The notes under the pieces were generated by a model that was given only the letters and a program-made list of their open reading frames with translations, did no database searches and was not told the DNA's origin. A stretch of DNA of 64,000 nt, taken from assembly GCA_963831605.1 (NCBI GenBank), contig CAWHQR010000005.1, forward strand, positions 372,001 through 436,000, read 5' to 3'. Positions within the stretch are counted from its first letter, which is position 1; each line of letters begins with the position of its first letter. The translations under genes were made by a program, and so were the position numbers. Shown in pieces: positions 31,749 to 40,000 of the stretch. The stretch is from DASUPK01 sp963831605 (GTDB lineage: Bacteria > Actinomycetota > Thermoleophilia > Solirubrobacterales > 70-9).

Positions 31749-33197
31749 ATGGCGACCGACACGATTCAGGCCACAGACCACAAGCTCTACGTCGCGGGTG
31801 GGTGGATCGAGACCGGCGAGTGGTCAGAGGTGAAGGCCCCCTACGACGGCACCGTGGTCGGCCGGGTGCCCAAGGGCGACGCCGCCCTGGTGGACCGGGC
31901 GACCGATGAAGCCGCGGAGGCGTTCCTGTCGGGAGAGTTCCCCGCCCACAAGCGGGCGGCGGTCCTCGACCGGGCCGCGGAGCTCGTCGCTGAACGCGAG
32001 GACGACCTCACGATGACGATCGCCGCCGAAGCCGGCAAGCCGGTCAAGACAGCCCGAGTGGAGGCGCAGCGCTGTGTCGGCACGCTCGAGTTCGCCGCCG
32101 TCGAGGCGCGCAGCCTCACCGGCCACATGGTCCCGATGGACGCCGGCGTGGCGGGCGAGGGCAAGCTCGGCATCGTGGTCCGCGTGCCCTACGGCGTGGT
32201 CGGCGCGATCAGCCCGTTCAACTTCCCGCTCAACCTCGTCGCTCACAAGCTCGGGCCCGCGATCGCCGCCGGTAACGCGGTGGTCCTGAAGCCGGCAGGG
32301 CATACCCCGATCTCCGCAATCAAGCTGGCCGAGGTCCTCTATGACGCAGGCCTGCCCGAGAACTGGCTGCAGGTCGTCTGCGGCTCGGGCTCGGATGTCG
32401 GCAACGCGATCGTCGAGAGCGAGAGGACCCACGCGATCACCTTCACCGGCTCCGCAGAAGTCGGATGGGGCATCCGCTCCGCGGTCCCTCACAAGAAGGT
32501 CAACCTCGAGCTGGGCTCGAACGCGCCGCTGATCGTCAACGAGGATGGGGACTGGGAGACCGCCGCCGACAAGGCGCAGATCCACGCCTACACCCATGCC
32601 GGCCAGAGCTGCATCTCCGTCCAGCGCATCCTGCTTCACGAGTCGATCGCCGAGCCGTTCACCGAGCGCTTCATCAAGAACGTCGAGTCGCTGGTCGTCG
32701 GCGATCCGATGGATGAGAAGACCGATGTCGGCCCCGTGATCTCCCCCGGCGACAAGGACCGGGTCAAGGAGTGGATCGACGAGGCGGCCGCGAAGGGCGG
32801 GGAGATCCTGACCGGCGGCGAGCTCGTCGACGAGGATCGATGCATCGCCCCGACGGTGATCAAGGACGACCCCCGTGAGTGCCACACCTGGAAGGACGAG
32901 ATCTTCGGGCCGGTCGCCACCATCCACACGTTCAAGGGATTCCAGGAGGGCCTGGAGATGGCGAACGACTCTCGCTACGGCCTGCAGGCCGGAGTCTTCA
33001 CGCGCGACGTCGGGAATGCGATCAAGGCCGGGCAGACGCTCCAATTCGGCGGAGTCCTGATCAACGAGGTGCCGACCTTCCGCACGGACCAGATGCCCTA
33101 CGGCGGCGTCAAGGACTCGGGCAACACGCGTGAGGGCCCGCACTACGCCGTTCGCGAGCTCACCGAGCAGCGCCTGGTCACCTTCCAGGGCGGCTGA
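31749..33197 (+). CDS. NAD(P)-dependent aldehyde dehydrogenase, lactaldehyde/glyceraldehyde-3-P type
   Basis: 482 residues. The start is supported by a strong AAGGAG sequence just upstream (around 31730). Catalytic Glu 254 in KVNLELGSNAP and Cys 288 in HAGQSCISVQR are in place, with ISPFNFPLNLVAHKLGPA and FTGSAEVGWGIR for the cofactor, and PYGGVKDSGNTREGP near the end. The SNAP loop and QSCISVQR are characteristic of the lactaldehyde / non-phosphorylating GAPDH / methylglyoxal branch rather than of the betaine-aldehyde branch. The substrate is not determinable. Not closely related to the enzyme at 16195-17868. Confidence 0.92.
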   Translation: MATDTIQATDHKLYVAGGWIETGEWSEVKAPYDGTVVGRVPKGDAALVDRATDEAAEAFLSGEFPAHKRAAVLDRAAELVAEREDDLTMTIAAEAGKPVKTARVEAQRCVGTLEFAAVEARSLTGHMVPMDAGVAGEGKLGIVVRVPYGVVGAISPFNFPLNLVAHKLGPAIAAGNAVVLKPAGHTPISAIKLAEVLYDAGLPENWLQVVCGSGSDVGNAIVESERTHAITFTGSAEVGWGIRSAVPHKKVNLELGSNAPLIVNEDGDWETAADKAQIHAYTHAGQSCISVQRILLHESIAEPFTERFIKNVESLVVGDPMDEKTDVGPVISPGDKDRVKEWIDEAAAKGGEILTGGELVDEDRCIAPTVIKDDPRECHTWKDEIFGPVATIHTFKGFQEGLEMANDSRYGLQAGVFTRDVGNAIKAGQTLQFGGVLINEVPTFRTDQMPYGGVKDSGNTREGPHYAVRELTEQRLVTFQGG

Positions 33198-33198
33198 G

Positions 33199-34704
33199 CT
33201 AGAGGGGGAGTAGGTTCGCGCGCTTCCGACAGCGCTTGCGCGCAACCTTGGTGTGCTTGCGCTTGCACTTCCTCAGTGCCGCGGCGCGTTGGCCGCTGGG
33301 TCCGGCGGCGGTCGAGGGCCCGCTGCCTCCGCCTGACGGCGGCGGGCAGTCCGGGATCCCCGGGTTGAACTCGTCGGCTCCGATGTCGCGGACCGGGTCG
33401 AGCGGGCAGGCGCCGTCCCCGTCGATCGCACGCGGGTCGGCGTCGAAGTCCGTGGAGCCCGTGGGGGGCGTGGCGGGGTTCCCATGGTCGATCAGCGCCG
33501 AGTTCCCACCTGCGGTCAGGTGGTAGTCATCAGTCGACTGGTCGACGAAGCTCGGCTTCGCGCTGGTCTGAAAGGTCTCGCAGGAGGTCCCGGACGTCGT
33601 CGGTCCGTCCGAGAAGGTGATCGTGCACGACACGGTCCCCGTCGTGAAGGTCCCCTCCGTGACGATGCTGGAATCGATCGCCACGTGGTTGTCCTGGAGC
33701 TCGAGAGCGAGGTTGACGTTGTTGACTACGTCGACATTGGTCAACGTGAGGTCACCGCCCAGCCCGTTGACCCCGGATGCGTTGATGGCTGCTCCCCCGA
33801 GCGTGATGCTCCCCGTGTCCGCGATCACGTCGCCGAACAGGCTCACCGGTCCACGGGCGCCGGACTCCTCGAGGCCATCGATCCCTCCGAGGATGCGGTT
33901 CCTGATCATCGTCATCGACGCCGTCGGGGCCGCGTTGTCCATCGAGAAAGAGCCCCCGTCGATCACAACGACGCCAGCGGACTGACCGTTACCCGGATCA
34001 TGGATCAGGTTGTCGGTGAGGGTCGCGCCGGTGGTCGCGGTGACGGCATGCGAGCTCGTGCTGACCAGCTGAATGCCGTCACCGTTGTCGTGATTGCCGC
34101 TGATCGTGTTGCCGGAGATGACCGGAGTCCCTGGAATCCCGGATGCGGGGGAGAGCACCTCAATCCCGTGGAAGAGGCCGCTCATCCGGTTGTTCGTGAT
34201 CTGGGGATCGCCCTGGGAACTGGTCATGATGCCCACCTGGTTGTCGGACGAGGTCGGCGCCGGATCGGTGAAGGTGTTGCCGGTCACGATGGCGGAGCCG
34301 GCGCCGTCGTCAAGCTGCAGCTCGACGCTGCCGGTGGCGTCGGAGGAGAAGGTCAGACCCTGAATGGTCACGGCGGGACCGCCCGTCACCTCCATGCCGG
34401 TGCCGGAGCTCGGCGCGATCACCGGGCTTCCTGCCGCCGCGATCACCGAAATCCCGCCGGAATCGACCACGTGCTCCGCATAGGTCCCCGGCTCCACATG
34501 GACGGTGTCCCCCATGCCCGCCTTTCCGATCGCGCCGTTGATCGTCTTGCAAGCGGTCGCCGGCGTCAAACAATCAGCGGCGTCGTCCGGCCTCGAGGCG
34601 TCCGCGAACGTGTCGGCCGCGGAGGCAAACGCAGGAAACGCAAGCAGGACCAGCACCGCCAGCGGCGCGGTACGGCTGAAGCGAAGGCGATCCTGGCCTC
34701 TCAC
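33199..34704 (-). CDS. secreted parallel beta-helix protein with choice-of-anchor-like end
   Basis: 501 residues, GTG start with a purine-rich AGAGGAAGGGGG upstream. Sec signal peptide to about residue 29. The body is a right-handed beta-helix: CKTINGAIGKAGMGDTVHVEPGTY opens it and repeated N-rich turns follow (ISGNTISGNHDN, ITNNRMSG, MIRNRILGG). The region ALIDHGNPATPPTGSTDFDADPRAID to RDIGADEF matches the choice-of-anchor Q type segment. The end is a Gly/Ser/Pro linker and a striking basic tail with three Cys (KCKRKHTKVARKRCRKR). Probably cell-surface bound; any carbohydrate lyase activity is unproven. Confidence 0.82.
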   Translation of the reverse strand: MRGQDRLRFSRTAPLAVLVLLAFPAFASAADTFADASRPDDAADCLTPATACKTINGAIGKAGMGDTVHVEPGTYAEHVVDSGGISVIAAAGSPVIAPSSGTGMEVTGGPAVTIQGLTFSSDATGSVELQLDDGAGSAIVTGNTFTDPAPTSSDNQVGIMTSSQGDPQITNNRMSGLFHGIEVLSPASGIPGTPVISGNTISGNHDNGDGIQLVSTSSHAVTATTGATLTDNLIHDPGNGQSAGVVVIDGGSFSMDNAAPTASMTMIRNRILGGIDGLEESGARGPVSLFGDVIADTGSITLGGAAINASGVNGLGGDLTLTNVDVVNNVNLALELQDNHVAIDSSIVTEGTFTTGTVSCTITFSDGPTTSGTSCETFQTSAKPSFVDQSTDDYHLTAGGNSALIDHGNPATPPTGSTDFDADPRAIDGDGACPLDPVRDIGADEFNPGIPDCPPPSGGGSGPSTAAGPSGQRAAALRKCKRKHTKVARKRCRKRANLLPL

Positions 34705-34771
34705 AATTCCCCCTTCCTCTAAGGCAGGAATCTACTCCCACTCCGGCCCATGCGAAACCGGGATTGGTCCG

Positions 34772-35962
34772 CTAGGCCGGCGCGAACCAGCGCTCGAGCC
34801 GCTCGGTGCTCATCAGCTGGGAGGGTTCCACCGTCCTGGCGAGGCAGTCCCGCAAGTCCTGGCCCGCGCTCGGATCGGAGGCCCAGCCTCGGAATAGAGG
34901 CTCGGCGCTTTCGGGCTTCGGGAAGCGGCCCCAGGCGAACGACCAGTCGTAGTGCTCGGCCGACTTGACGTCCCGCCACTCCTCGTATCCGTCCAGGTCG
35001 CCGCCTCCGGAGAGGGTGTCGGCCACGTACAGGGCCGCCTCCACCGCGTCCCCGATCCCCTGCGCCGTGCCCGGGTGCTTGAAGTAGCAGGCGTCGCCGA
35101 CAAGCGCCCAGCCCGGCCCGGTCGGCCGCCGGTAGAAACCGCGCATCAGGGTCTCTGGAGCCACGGTCACCTCGGTGACCATCTCGGCGCCGTCGAGCAG
35201 GTTGGGATCAAAGGTCTCGGGGAACCGCCTGATCGCCTCCATGTACTTGCGCTCCCGCTCGGGCTTCGTGCCCTGCGCAAGATCGGGGACGCCGTTCGCG
35301 ATCACCAGGTAGAGGCCGTCCTCCACCGGCCCGTGGTAGAGCATCTCGTCGACGTTGATCTGGAGGGTCGAGACCGGCTCATCGACCGGGATCCCGCTCC
35401 AGTAGGAATACGAGAAGGCGAGCTCGCCGCGCTGGGTGCGCTCCTTCTCCAGGCCCAGCTTGCCGGCGACCACCGATCCGCGGCCGTCCGCGCCGAAAAC
35501 CCAGTCGGTCTCGATCTCGCGCCCGTCCGCCAGCCTGACTCCGCGGACCGGGTCATCGCCGGTCCCGGTGCCGAGCAGCTCGACGACCCGAGTGCCGAAG
35601 ATTCCCTTCGCCCCTGCGGCGAGGGCAGTGTCCACCCCCGCCTTGTCCAGCGCGATCCGTCTCGGGGCGAGGCCGAGATCGAACCCCTCGATCGGCGTAT
35701 AGCGCCCTGCGATGTCGTGCCCCAGAGCCACTAGGCGGTGCGAGGCGAAGGCGAGCTCGTGCTCGGACCGAAGCGTGTCGAGCACGCCGAGCCGCTCGAG
35801 CCGGGCCAGCGTGTTGGGATAGAGCAGGTGGGTCGAGACGGTCGTGCTCGGGAACGTGTCCCGGTCGATCATCGCCACGTCCCAGTCACGCTGCGCGAGC
35901 GCGGTCGCCAGGGTTGATCCGGCGCATCGTGCGCCGACTATGACGGCGTCGTGCCTCTCCAC
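34772..35962 (-). CDS. FAD-dependent oxidoreductase, geranylgeranyl reductase/halogenase-like
   Basis: 396 residues of the group A flavoprotein monooxygenase/geranylgeranyl-reductase superfamily. Dinucleotide motif DAVIVGARCAGSTLATALA at the N-terminus (GARCAG variant of GxGxxG), TLARLERLGVLD, the second FAD motif WVFGADGRGSVVAGKLG (DG-type), and the third, WALVGDACYFKHPGTAQGIGDAVEAA. The product could be a reduced isoprenoid or a hydroxylated aromatic. No biosynthetic cluster surrounds it. The neighbour fumC is 58 bases away on the same strand, reading into this strand from higher coordinates. Confidence 0.85.
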   Translation of the reverse strand: MERHDAVIVGARCAGSTLATALAQRDWDVAMIDRDTFPSTTVSTHLLYPNTLARLERLGVLDTLRSEHELAFASHRLVALGHDIAGRYTPIEGFDLGLAPRRIALDKAGVDTALAAGAKGIFGTRVVELLGTGTGDDPVRGVRLADGREIETDWVFGADGRGSVVAGKLGLEKERTQRGELAFSYSYWSGIPVDEPVSTLQINVDEMLYHGPVEDGLYLVIANGVPDLAQGTKPERERKYMEAIRRFPETFDPNLLDGAEMVTEVTVAPETLMRGFYRRPTGPGWALVGDACYFKHPGTAQGIGDAVEAALYVADTLSGGGDLDGYEEWRDVKSAEHYDWSFAWGRFPKPESAEPLFRGWASDPSAGQDLRDCLARTVEPSQLMSTERLERWFAPA

Positions 35963-36020
35963 CGCGGACGACCTTACCCCGACGCGGCCGGCCGTTGTGT
36001 GCGTTTGGTCAGGACCGCTC

Positions 36021-37346
36021 TCAGTCGTGCGGGTGGGCCATCTTGCGATGGTCGAGCGCCTCGTCGAGGATCTTCTCGTCGACGCCCATCTCCTTCGCGA
36101 CCTCGCGGATCGAGCGGTTCGACGCGGCGGCCTCCTTGACGATCTCGCCCGCCTTGTCGTAGCCGATGTGCGGGTTGAGCGCGGTCGCGACGATCAGGTT
36201 CGATTCGCGATGGCGCTCCAGCATCTCCTCGTTCGGCTCGATCCCCCTGACGCACTTCTCGTCGAGGTGGCGCGCGGCGGCGGCGAGAAGCTTGATCGAG
36301 TCGAGCAGGTTCCGCGCGATCAGCGGCACCCGGACGTTGAGCTCGAACTGGCCCTGGGTGCCGCCCATCGTGATCGCGGCGTCGTTCCCGATCACCTGGT
36401 CCGCCACCTGGATCACGACCTCCGGGATCACCGGGTTGACCTTGCCGGGCATGATCGACGACCCCTTCTGCAGCTCCGGCAGCCGCAGCTCGGCGAGTCC
36501 GGCCCGGGGGCCCGAGCCCATCAGCGCGAGGTCGTTGGCGATCTTGATCATCGACACCGCCACGGTCTTGAGCGCGCCCGATAGCTCAACCAGCGCGTCG
36601 CGGTTCGCCTGAGCCTCGAACGGATCGGCGGGCTCCGAGATGTCCAGGCCCGTGTCCGCGCTGAGCTGCTCGCGCACCTTGGCGGCGAACTCCGGATGCG
36701 TGTTGAGGCCCGTCCCGGTCGCGGTGCCGCCCAGCGGGATCTGCCCGACGCGACCGAGGGTCGCGCGGACGCGGTCGGCGCCAAGCCGGATCTGGGTCGC
36801 GTAGCCCCCGAACTCCTGTCCGAGGGTCACCGGCACGGCGTCCATCAGATGAGTCCGGCCGGTCTTGACCAGCTCGGCGAACTCGTCGGCCTTGCGCTCG
36901 AGCGCCCCGCGGAGCTCGTCCAGCGCCGGGAGAAGGTCGGAGTGAACCTCGCCAAGCGCCGCCAGGTGGACGGCGGAGGGGAAGACGTCGTTCGACGACT
37001 GGCCCATGTTGACGTGGTCGTTGGGATGGGCCTCGTCGCCGGCCAGCTCGGCGATCACCTCGTTCGCGTTCATGTTCGAGGACGTGCCCGATCCGGTCTG
37101 GAAGACGTCGATCGGGAACTGGTCGTCGTGGTCGCCGTTCGCGACCTCGTCTCCCGCCTTGGCGATCCGCTCGGCGAGTTCGGGGTCGAGCTGCCCGAGC
37201 TCGGCGTTCGCCCGGGCCGCGCCGGCCTTCAGGCGGCCGAGCCAGTGGATCACGGGTGCCGGAACGGGCTGTCCCGAGATGCGGAAGTTCTCAACGGCCT
37301 TCGTGGTCTCGCCTCCCCAAAGTTGGTCGGCGGTCTTGGCTTCCAT
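36021..37346 (-). CDS. fumC: fumarate hydratase class II
   Basis: 441 residues. Hydrates fumarate to malate in the citric acid cycle. FumC hallmarks: LWGGETTKAVENF, the QTGSGTSSNMNANEVIA substrate loop, HPNDHVNMGQSSNDVFPSA, THLMDAVPVTLGQEFGGY, the fumarase/aspartase signature GSSIMPGKVNPVIPE, and a C-terminal helical domain with NPHIGYDKAGEI. Start taken at the ATG 37346; a GTG two codons upstream is equally possible. It belongs to the Fe-independent tetrameric class. Confidence 0.97.
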   Translation of the reverse strand: MEAKTADQLWGGETTKAVENFRISGQPVPAPVIHWLGRLKAGAARANAELGQLDPELAERIAKAGDEVANGDHDDQFPIDVFQTGSGTSSNMNANEVIAELAGDEAHPNDHVNMGQSSNDVFPSAVHLAALGEVHSDLLPALDELRGALERKADEFAELVKTGRTHLMDAVPVTLGQEFGGYATQIRLGADRVRATLGRVGQIPLGGTATGTGLNTHPEFAAKVREQLSADTGLDISEPADPFEAQANRDALVELSGALKTVAVSMIKIANDLALMGSGPRAGLAELRLPELQKGSSIMPGKVNPVIPEVVIQVADQVIGNDAAITMGGTQGQFELNVRVPLIARNLLDSIKLLAAAARHLDEKCVRGIEPNEEMLERHRESNLIVATALNPHIGYDKAGEIVKEAAASNRSIREVAKEMGVDEKILDEALDHRKMAHPHD

Positions 37347-37361
37347 CACCACTCAGGCTAT

Positions 37362-37829
37362 CTAGCCCGAGGTGTGGCCCGCGGCATAGCCACGACCGAA
37401 CGCACGCTCGAAGCTCGCGGGCAGCGTGCCGCCAGTCTGACTGAATCTGGCGGCGGCGTTGAGCCGCCGGGAGAGGTCGGTGTGGATCGCGTCGGCGCCC
37501 TTGGCGACGGCGCCGATCAGGTAGCCGAGCTGGACCGTGGCGGGCATCGAGCCCGCACGCGCCGCGTTGTTCAGCTTGGTGGCGGCGACGATCATCTCCC
37601 GGCCGATGTTGGCCAGCTGCCCCGCGTCCTGCTCGGGGACCAGGCATTCCGAGATCGGCGTGGTTCCCGCCAGGCGCACCGGCCCGGGGGCGCTTTCGAG
37701 TGCCCTCAGATAGCCGCGGTTCGTGACCAGGCAGGCGGCCGGGGCGAGGTCGTTCTTCTTCGTCCCGCAGCCCGCGACGGCCAGCATCGCGGTGACGGCC
37801 ACGAGGGCCATGATGGTCCCGCGGAGCAT
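37362..37829 (-). CDS. putative lipoprotein of unknown function
   Basis: 155 residues. A lipoprotein signal is clear: hydrophobic segment then LAVAGC with the lipidation Cys at residue 21. The mature part is mostly helical, with Cys 33 and a second Cys in ISECLVPEQ; no enzyme motif is seen. It lies 15 bases upstream of fumC on the same strand and is divergent from the MarR-type regulator 42 bases away, which may control it. No function can be proposed. Confidence 0.7.
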   Translation of the reverse strand: MLRGTIMALVAVTAMLAVAGCGTKKNDLAPAACLVTNRGYLRALESAPGPVRLAGTTPISECLVPEQDAGQLANIGREMIVAATKLNNAARAGSMPATVQLGYLIGAVAKGADAIHTDLSRRLNAAARFSQTGGTLPASFERAFGRGYAAGHTSG

Positions 37830-37871
37830 GCACTGATCCTACGTCCGCCGCGGCCCATAACTTGATCACTC

Positions 37872-38324
37872 GTGACCGACGAGGCGACGCCCCTTCGCCC
37901 CATCGATCCGCTCGCGCACCGAGCACTGGAGGCGCTGGTGCGGGCCGAGGCGAACCTCACCCGCCGCCTGGCGGCGGACCTCGAGAGGATCGGCGTGTCG
38001 GCGACCGGGTTCACGATGCTCGTGCTCCTGACCAGCGCCGGCGGCCGTCTCGAGCTGCGGACGATGCGCCGCCGCCTGGGTGCCTCCAAGGCGACCGCAA
38101 CCGAGGTGCTCGACACGCTCGAGAAGCGGGGCTTCGTCACCCGTAGCCGCCTCGAGAGCGACCGCCGCGCGGTCGCGGTCGGCCTGACGGATCCCGGCTA
38201 CAACCTCGTCACGCATGCCTTTCCCTCGCACGCGGAGCGGGTGCGTGAGGCATTCGGCGTTCTCGACGAGTCCGAGAAACGCCAGCTCGCGGATCTCTGC
38301 CGTAAGCTGGATCGCGCCGCTTAA
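37872..38324 (+). CDS. MarR-family transcriptional regulator
   Basis: 150 residues, GTG start. A winged-helix regulator: N-terminal dimer helix with AHRALEALVRAEANLTRRLAAD (split), VSATGFTMLVLLTSAGGRLELRTMRRRLGASKATATEVLDTLEKRG (recognition helix in ASKATATEVLDTLE), then the wing FVTRSRLESDRRAVAVGLTD with the usual DRR triad. C-terminal helices complete the dimer interface. It is divergent from the lipoprotein gene with a 42-base intergenic region containing ttgatcactcgtga, a possible imperfect operator. Confidence 0.9.
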   Translation: MTDEATPLRPIDPLAHRALEALVRAEANLTRRLAADLERIGVSATGFTMLVLLTSAGGRLELRTMRRRLGASKATATEVLDTLEKRGFVTRSRLESDRRAVAVGLTDPGYNLVTHAFPSHAERVREAFGVLDESEKRQLADLCRKLDRAA

Positions 38325-38376
38325 CCACAAACCGGTTCTTGATGGTCCGGGCCATCGGGGGAGGAGAAGGCTCGAG

Positions 38377-39546
38377 ATGCGTCTGTTGATCCGGGCGATG
38401 CTCGCCATCGGAGGGATGGCGATCGTCTTGCTCTCACCGTCCCTGGCTCATGGGGCGACGGGGGATCTGTACGTGACCAGCAACGACGCTGGGCCGACCA
38501 CCAGCACGATCCTGCGTCTGAACCCGGCCGTTCCCGGCTTCTCCACCTTCGCCACGACCGCGGAGGGCGCGAGCTTCCTCAACTTCGGCCCGAACGGCGA
38601 CCTCTACGCGACCAACGAGGACCACGCGGGCGTCCTCAGAGTGGCCCGCACCGGCGTGGTCAGCACGATCGCGAACATCGACTCGGCCTACGGCATCGCC
38701 CGCGAGCCCTCCGGATCGCTCGTGGTCGCCGACTACACCGGCGCGGCGACCTCCGGGCTCACGCGAGTCGATCCCACGAATGGCGCGAAGCAGTTCCTGA
38801 CGCCGGAATCTCCCCTGGGCGCCTCCTTCTACGGGGTGGCTGTAGCGACGGACGGGACGATCTACGCAGCCCAGAACACGGCTGGCAACCTGCTGCGCCT
38901 GCCTCCGGGCGGAACGCCGACCGTGTTCGCCGATGCGCTCTCGCATCCGGTGGACGTCGAGGTGGACATCGACGGGTCGCTCCTGGTCACCGATGAGGGC
39001 ACCAACCCCGACACCCTTGACCGGGTGGATCCCACCACCGGCGCCGTGGCGACGCTCGCGACCCTCGATCCTGGCAGGCACATCTACGGCCTGACCCGCG
39101 GAGTCGACGGATTCGTCTATGCCGCGGATGTCGGCAGCCCTGACGCAGTGGTGCGCATCGACCCGAAGACAGGCGCCAGCACCCAGGTCTTCGCCGACCC
39201 GGCGCTGATCACGGCGGTTGACGTCGAGGCCGAGCCCCCCGACTGCCACGGCCAGCTCGCGACGATCTACGGGACTCCCGGGAACGACACGATCGCCGGC
39301 GGGCCGTTTCCCGACGTGATCGCCGGCCTGGGCGGCAACGACAAGATCTCGGGACTCGGGAGCGACGACGTTCTCTGCGGCGGGCCGGGCAAGGACACGT
39401 TCAAGGGAGGCAACGGCAGGGACCGCCTCTACGGTGATGCCGGCAAGGATCTCCTCAAGGGCGGCAAGGGGAAAGACCGGCTGATCGGAGGCAAGGGACG
39501 CGACAGCTGTCCCGGGCACAGCAGCGACAAGCGCAAGTCCTGCTAA
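38377..39546 (+). CDS. secreted beta-propeller protein with RTX-like C-terminus
   Basis: 389 residues. The start is set by GGAGGAGAAGG at 38360-38370 and a Sec signal peptide (IRAMLAIGGMAIVLLSPSLAHG). Residues ~25-285 are NHL/SMP-30-like propeller blades, each with a GxxYA(A/T)xx pattern: DLYVTSNDAG, DLYATNEDHAG, TIYAAQNTAGN and FVYAADVGSP. Residues ~300-375 are hemolysin-type nonapeptide repeats of GGxGxDxxxGGxGxD type (GNDTIAGG, GLGGNDKISG, GGPGKDTF, GGNGRDRLYGDAGKD), expected to bind calcium outside the cell. The end, SCPGHSSDKRKSC, is a short basic Cys tail. Function unknown, perhaps an extracellular lactonase-like or scaffold protein. Confidence 0.85.
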   Translation: MRLLIRAMLAIGGMAIVLLSPSLAHGATGDLYVTSNDAGPTTSTILRLNPAVPGFSTFATTAEGASFLNFGPNGDLYATNEDHAGVLRVARTGVVSTIANIDSAYGIAREPSGSLVVADYTGAATSGLTRVDPTNGAKQFLTPESPLGASFYGVAVATDGTIYAAQNTAGNLLRLPPGGTPTVFADALSHPVDVEVDIDGSLLVTDEGTNPDTLDRVDPTTGAVATLATLDPGRHIYGLTRGVDGFVYAADVGSPDAVVRIDPKTGASTQVFADPALITAVDVEAEPPDCHGQLATIYGTPGNDTIAGGPFPDVIAGLGGNDKISGLGSDDVLCGGPGKDTFKGGNGRDRLYGDAGKDLLKGGKGKDRLIGGKGRDSCPGHSSDKRKSC

Positions 39547-39555
39547 GAAACGGGC

Positions 39556-39981
39556 ATGGAGCAGCGCCTCAGCCTCGTCACGCTCGGAGTCTCGGACCTG
39601 GGCGTGGCCCGCCGCTTCTACGAGGCGCTCGGCTGGCAGTCCGGTGCGGCTCCCGACGACGACGTCGTCTTCTTCCAGGCGGGAGGGATGATCGTCGCGC
39701 TCTGGGGCCGCGATCAGCTTGCGGAGGACAGCGGCGTGGATGCCGGCAACGGCTGGGGTGGGATCACCCTGGCCTACAACACCCGCTCGCCCGGGGAGGT
39801 CGACGACGTGATCGAGGAGGCGCGGGCCGCCGGCGCAAAGATCGGACGGGAGCCCGGCGAGACCTTCTGGGGCGGGTACTCGGCGGTCTTCATCGACCCG
39901 GACGGGTATCCGTGGGAGGTCGCCCACAACCCGCGGTGGACCATCGGCGCGGACGGCTCGGTGACGCTGCCCTCCGACTGA
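39556..39981 (+). CDS. VOC-family (glyoxalase-like) protein
   Basis: 141 residues, a two-repeat VOC fold: LSLVTLGVSDLGVARRFYEALGW, DDVVFFQAGGMIVALWG, the linking ITLAYNTRSPGEVDDVIEEARAAGA and closing YSAVFIDPDGYPWEVAHNP. The last motif, with DPDGYPWEV, is common in VOC enzymes of the glyoxalase/bleomycin-resistance type. The first metal His of classical glyoxalase is not obvious, so activity is uncertain. It lies nine bases after the propeller gene. Confidence 0.88.
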   Translation: MEQRLSLVTLGVSDLGVARRFYEALGWQSGAAPDDDVVFFQAGGMIVALWGRDQLAEDSGVDAGNGWGGITLAYNTRSPGEVDDVIEEARAAGAKIGREPGETFWGGYSAVFIDPDGYPWEVAHNPRWTIGADGSVTLPSD

Positions 39982-40000
39982 CTGCGAGAATCCGGCACCC

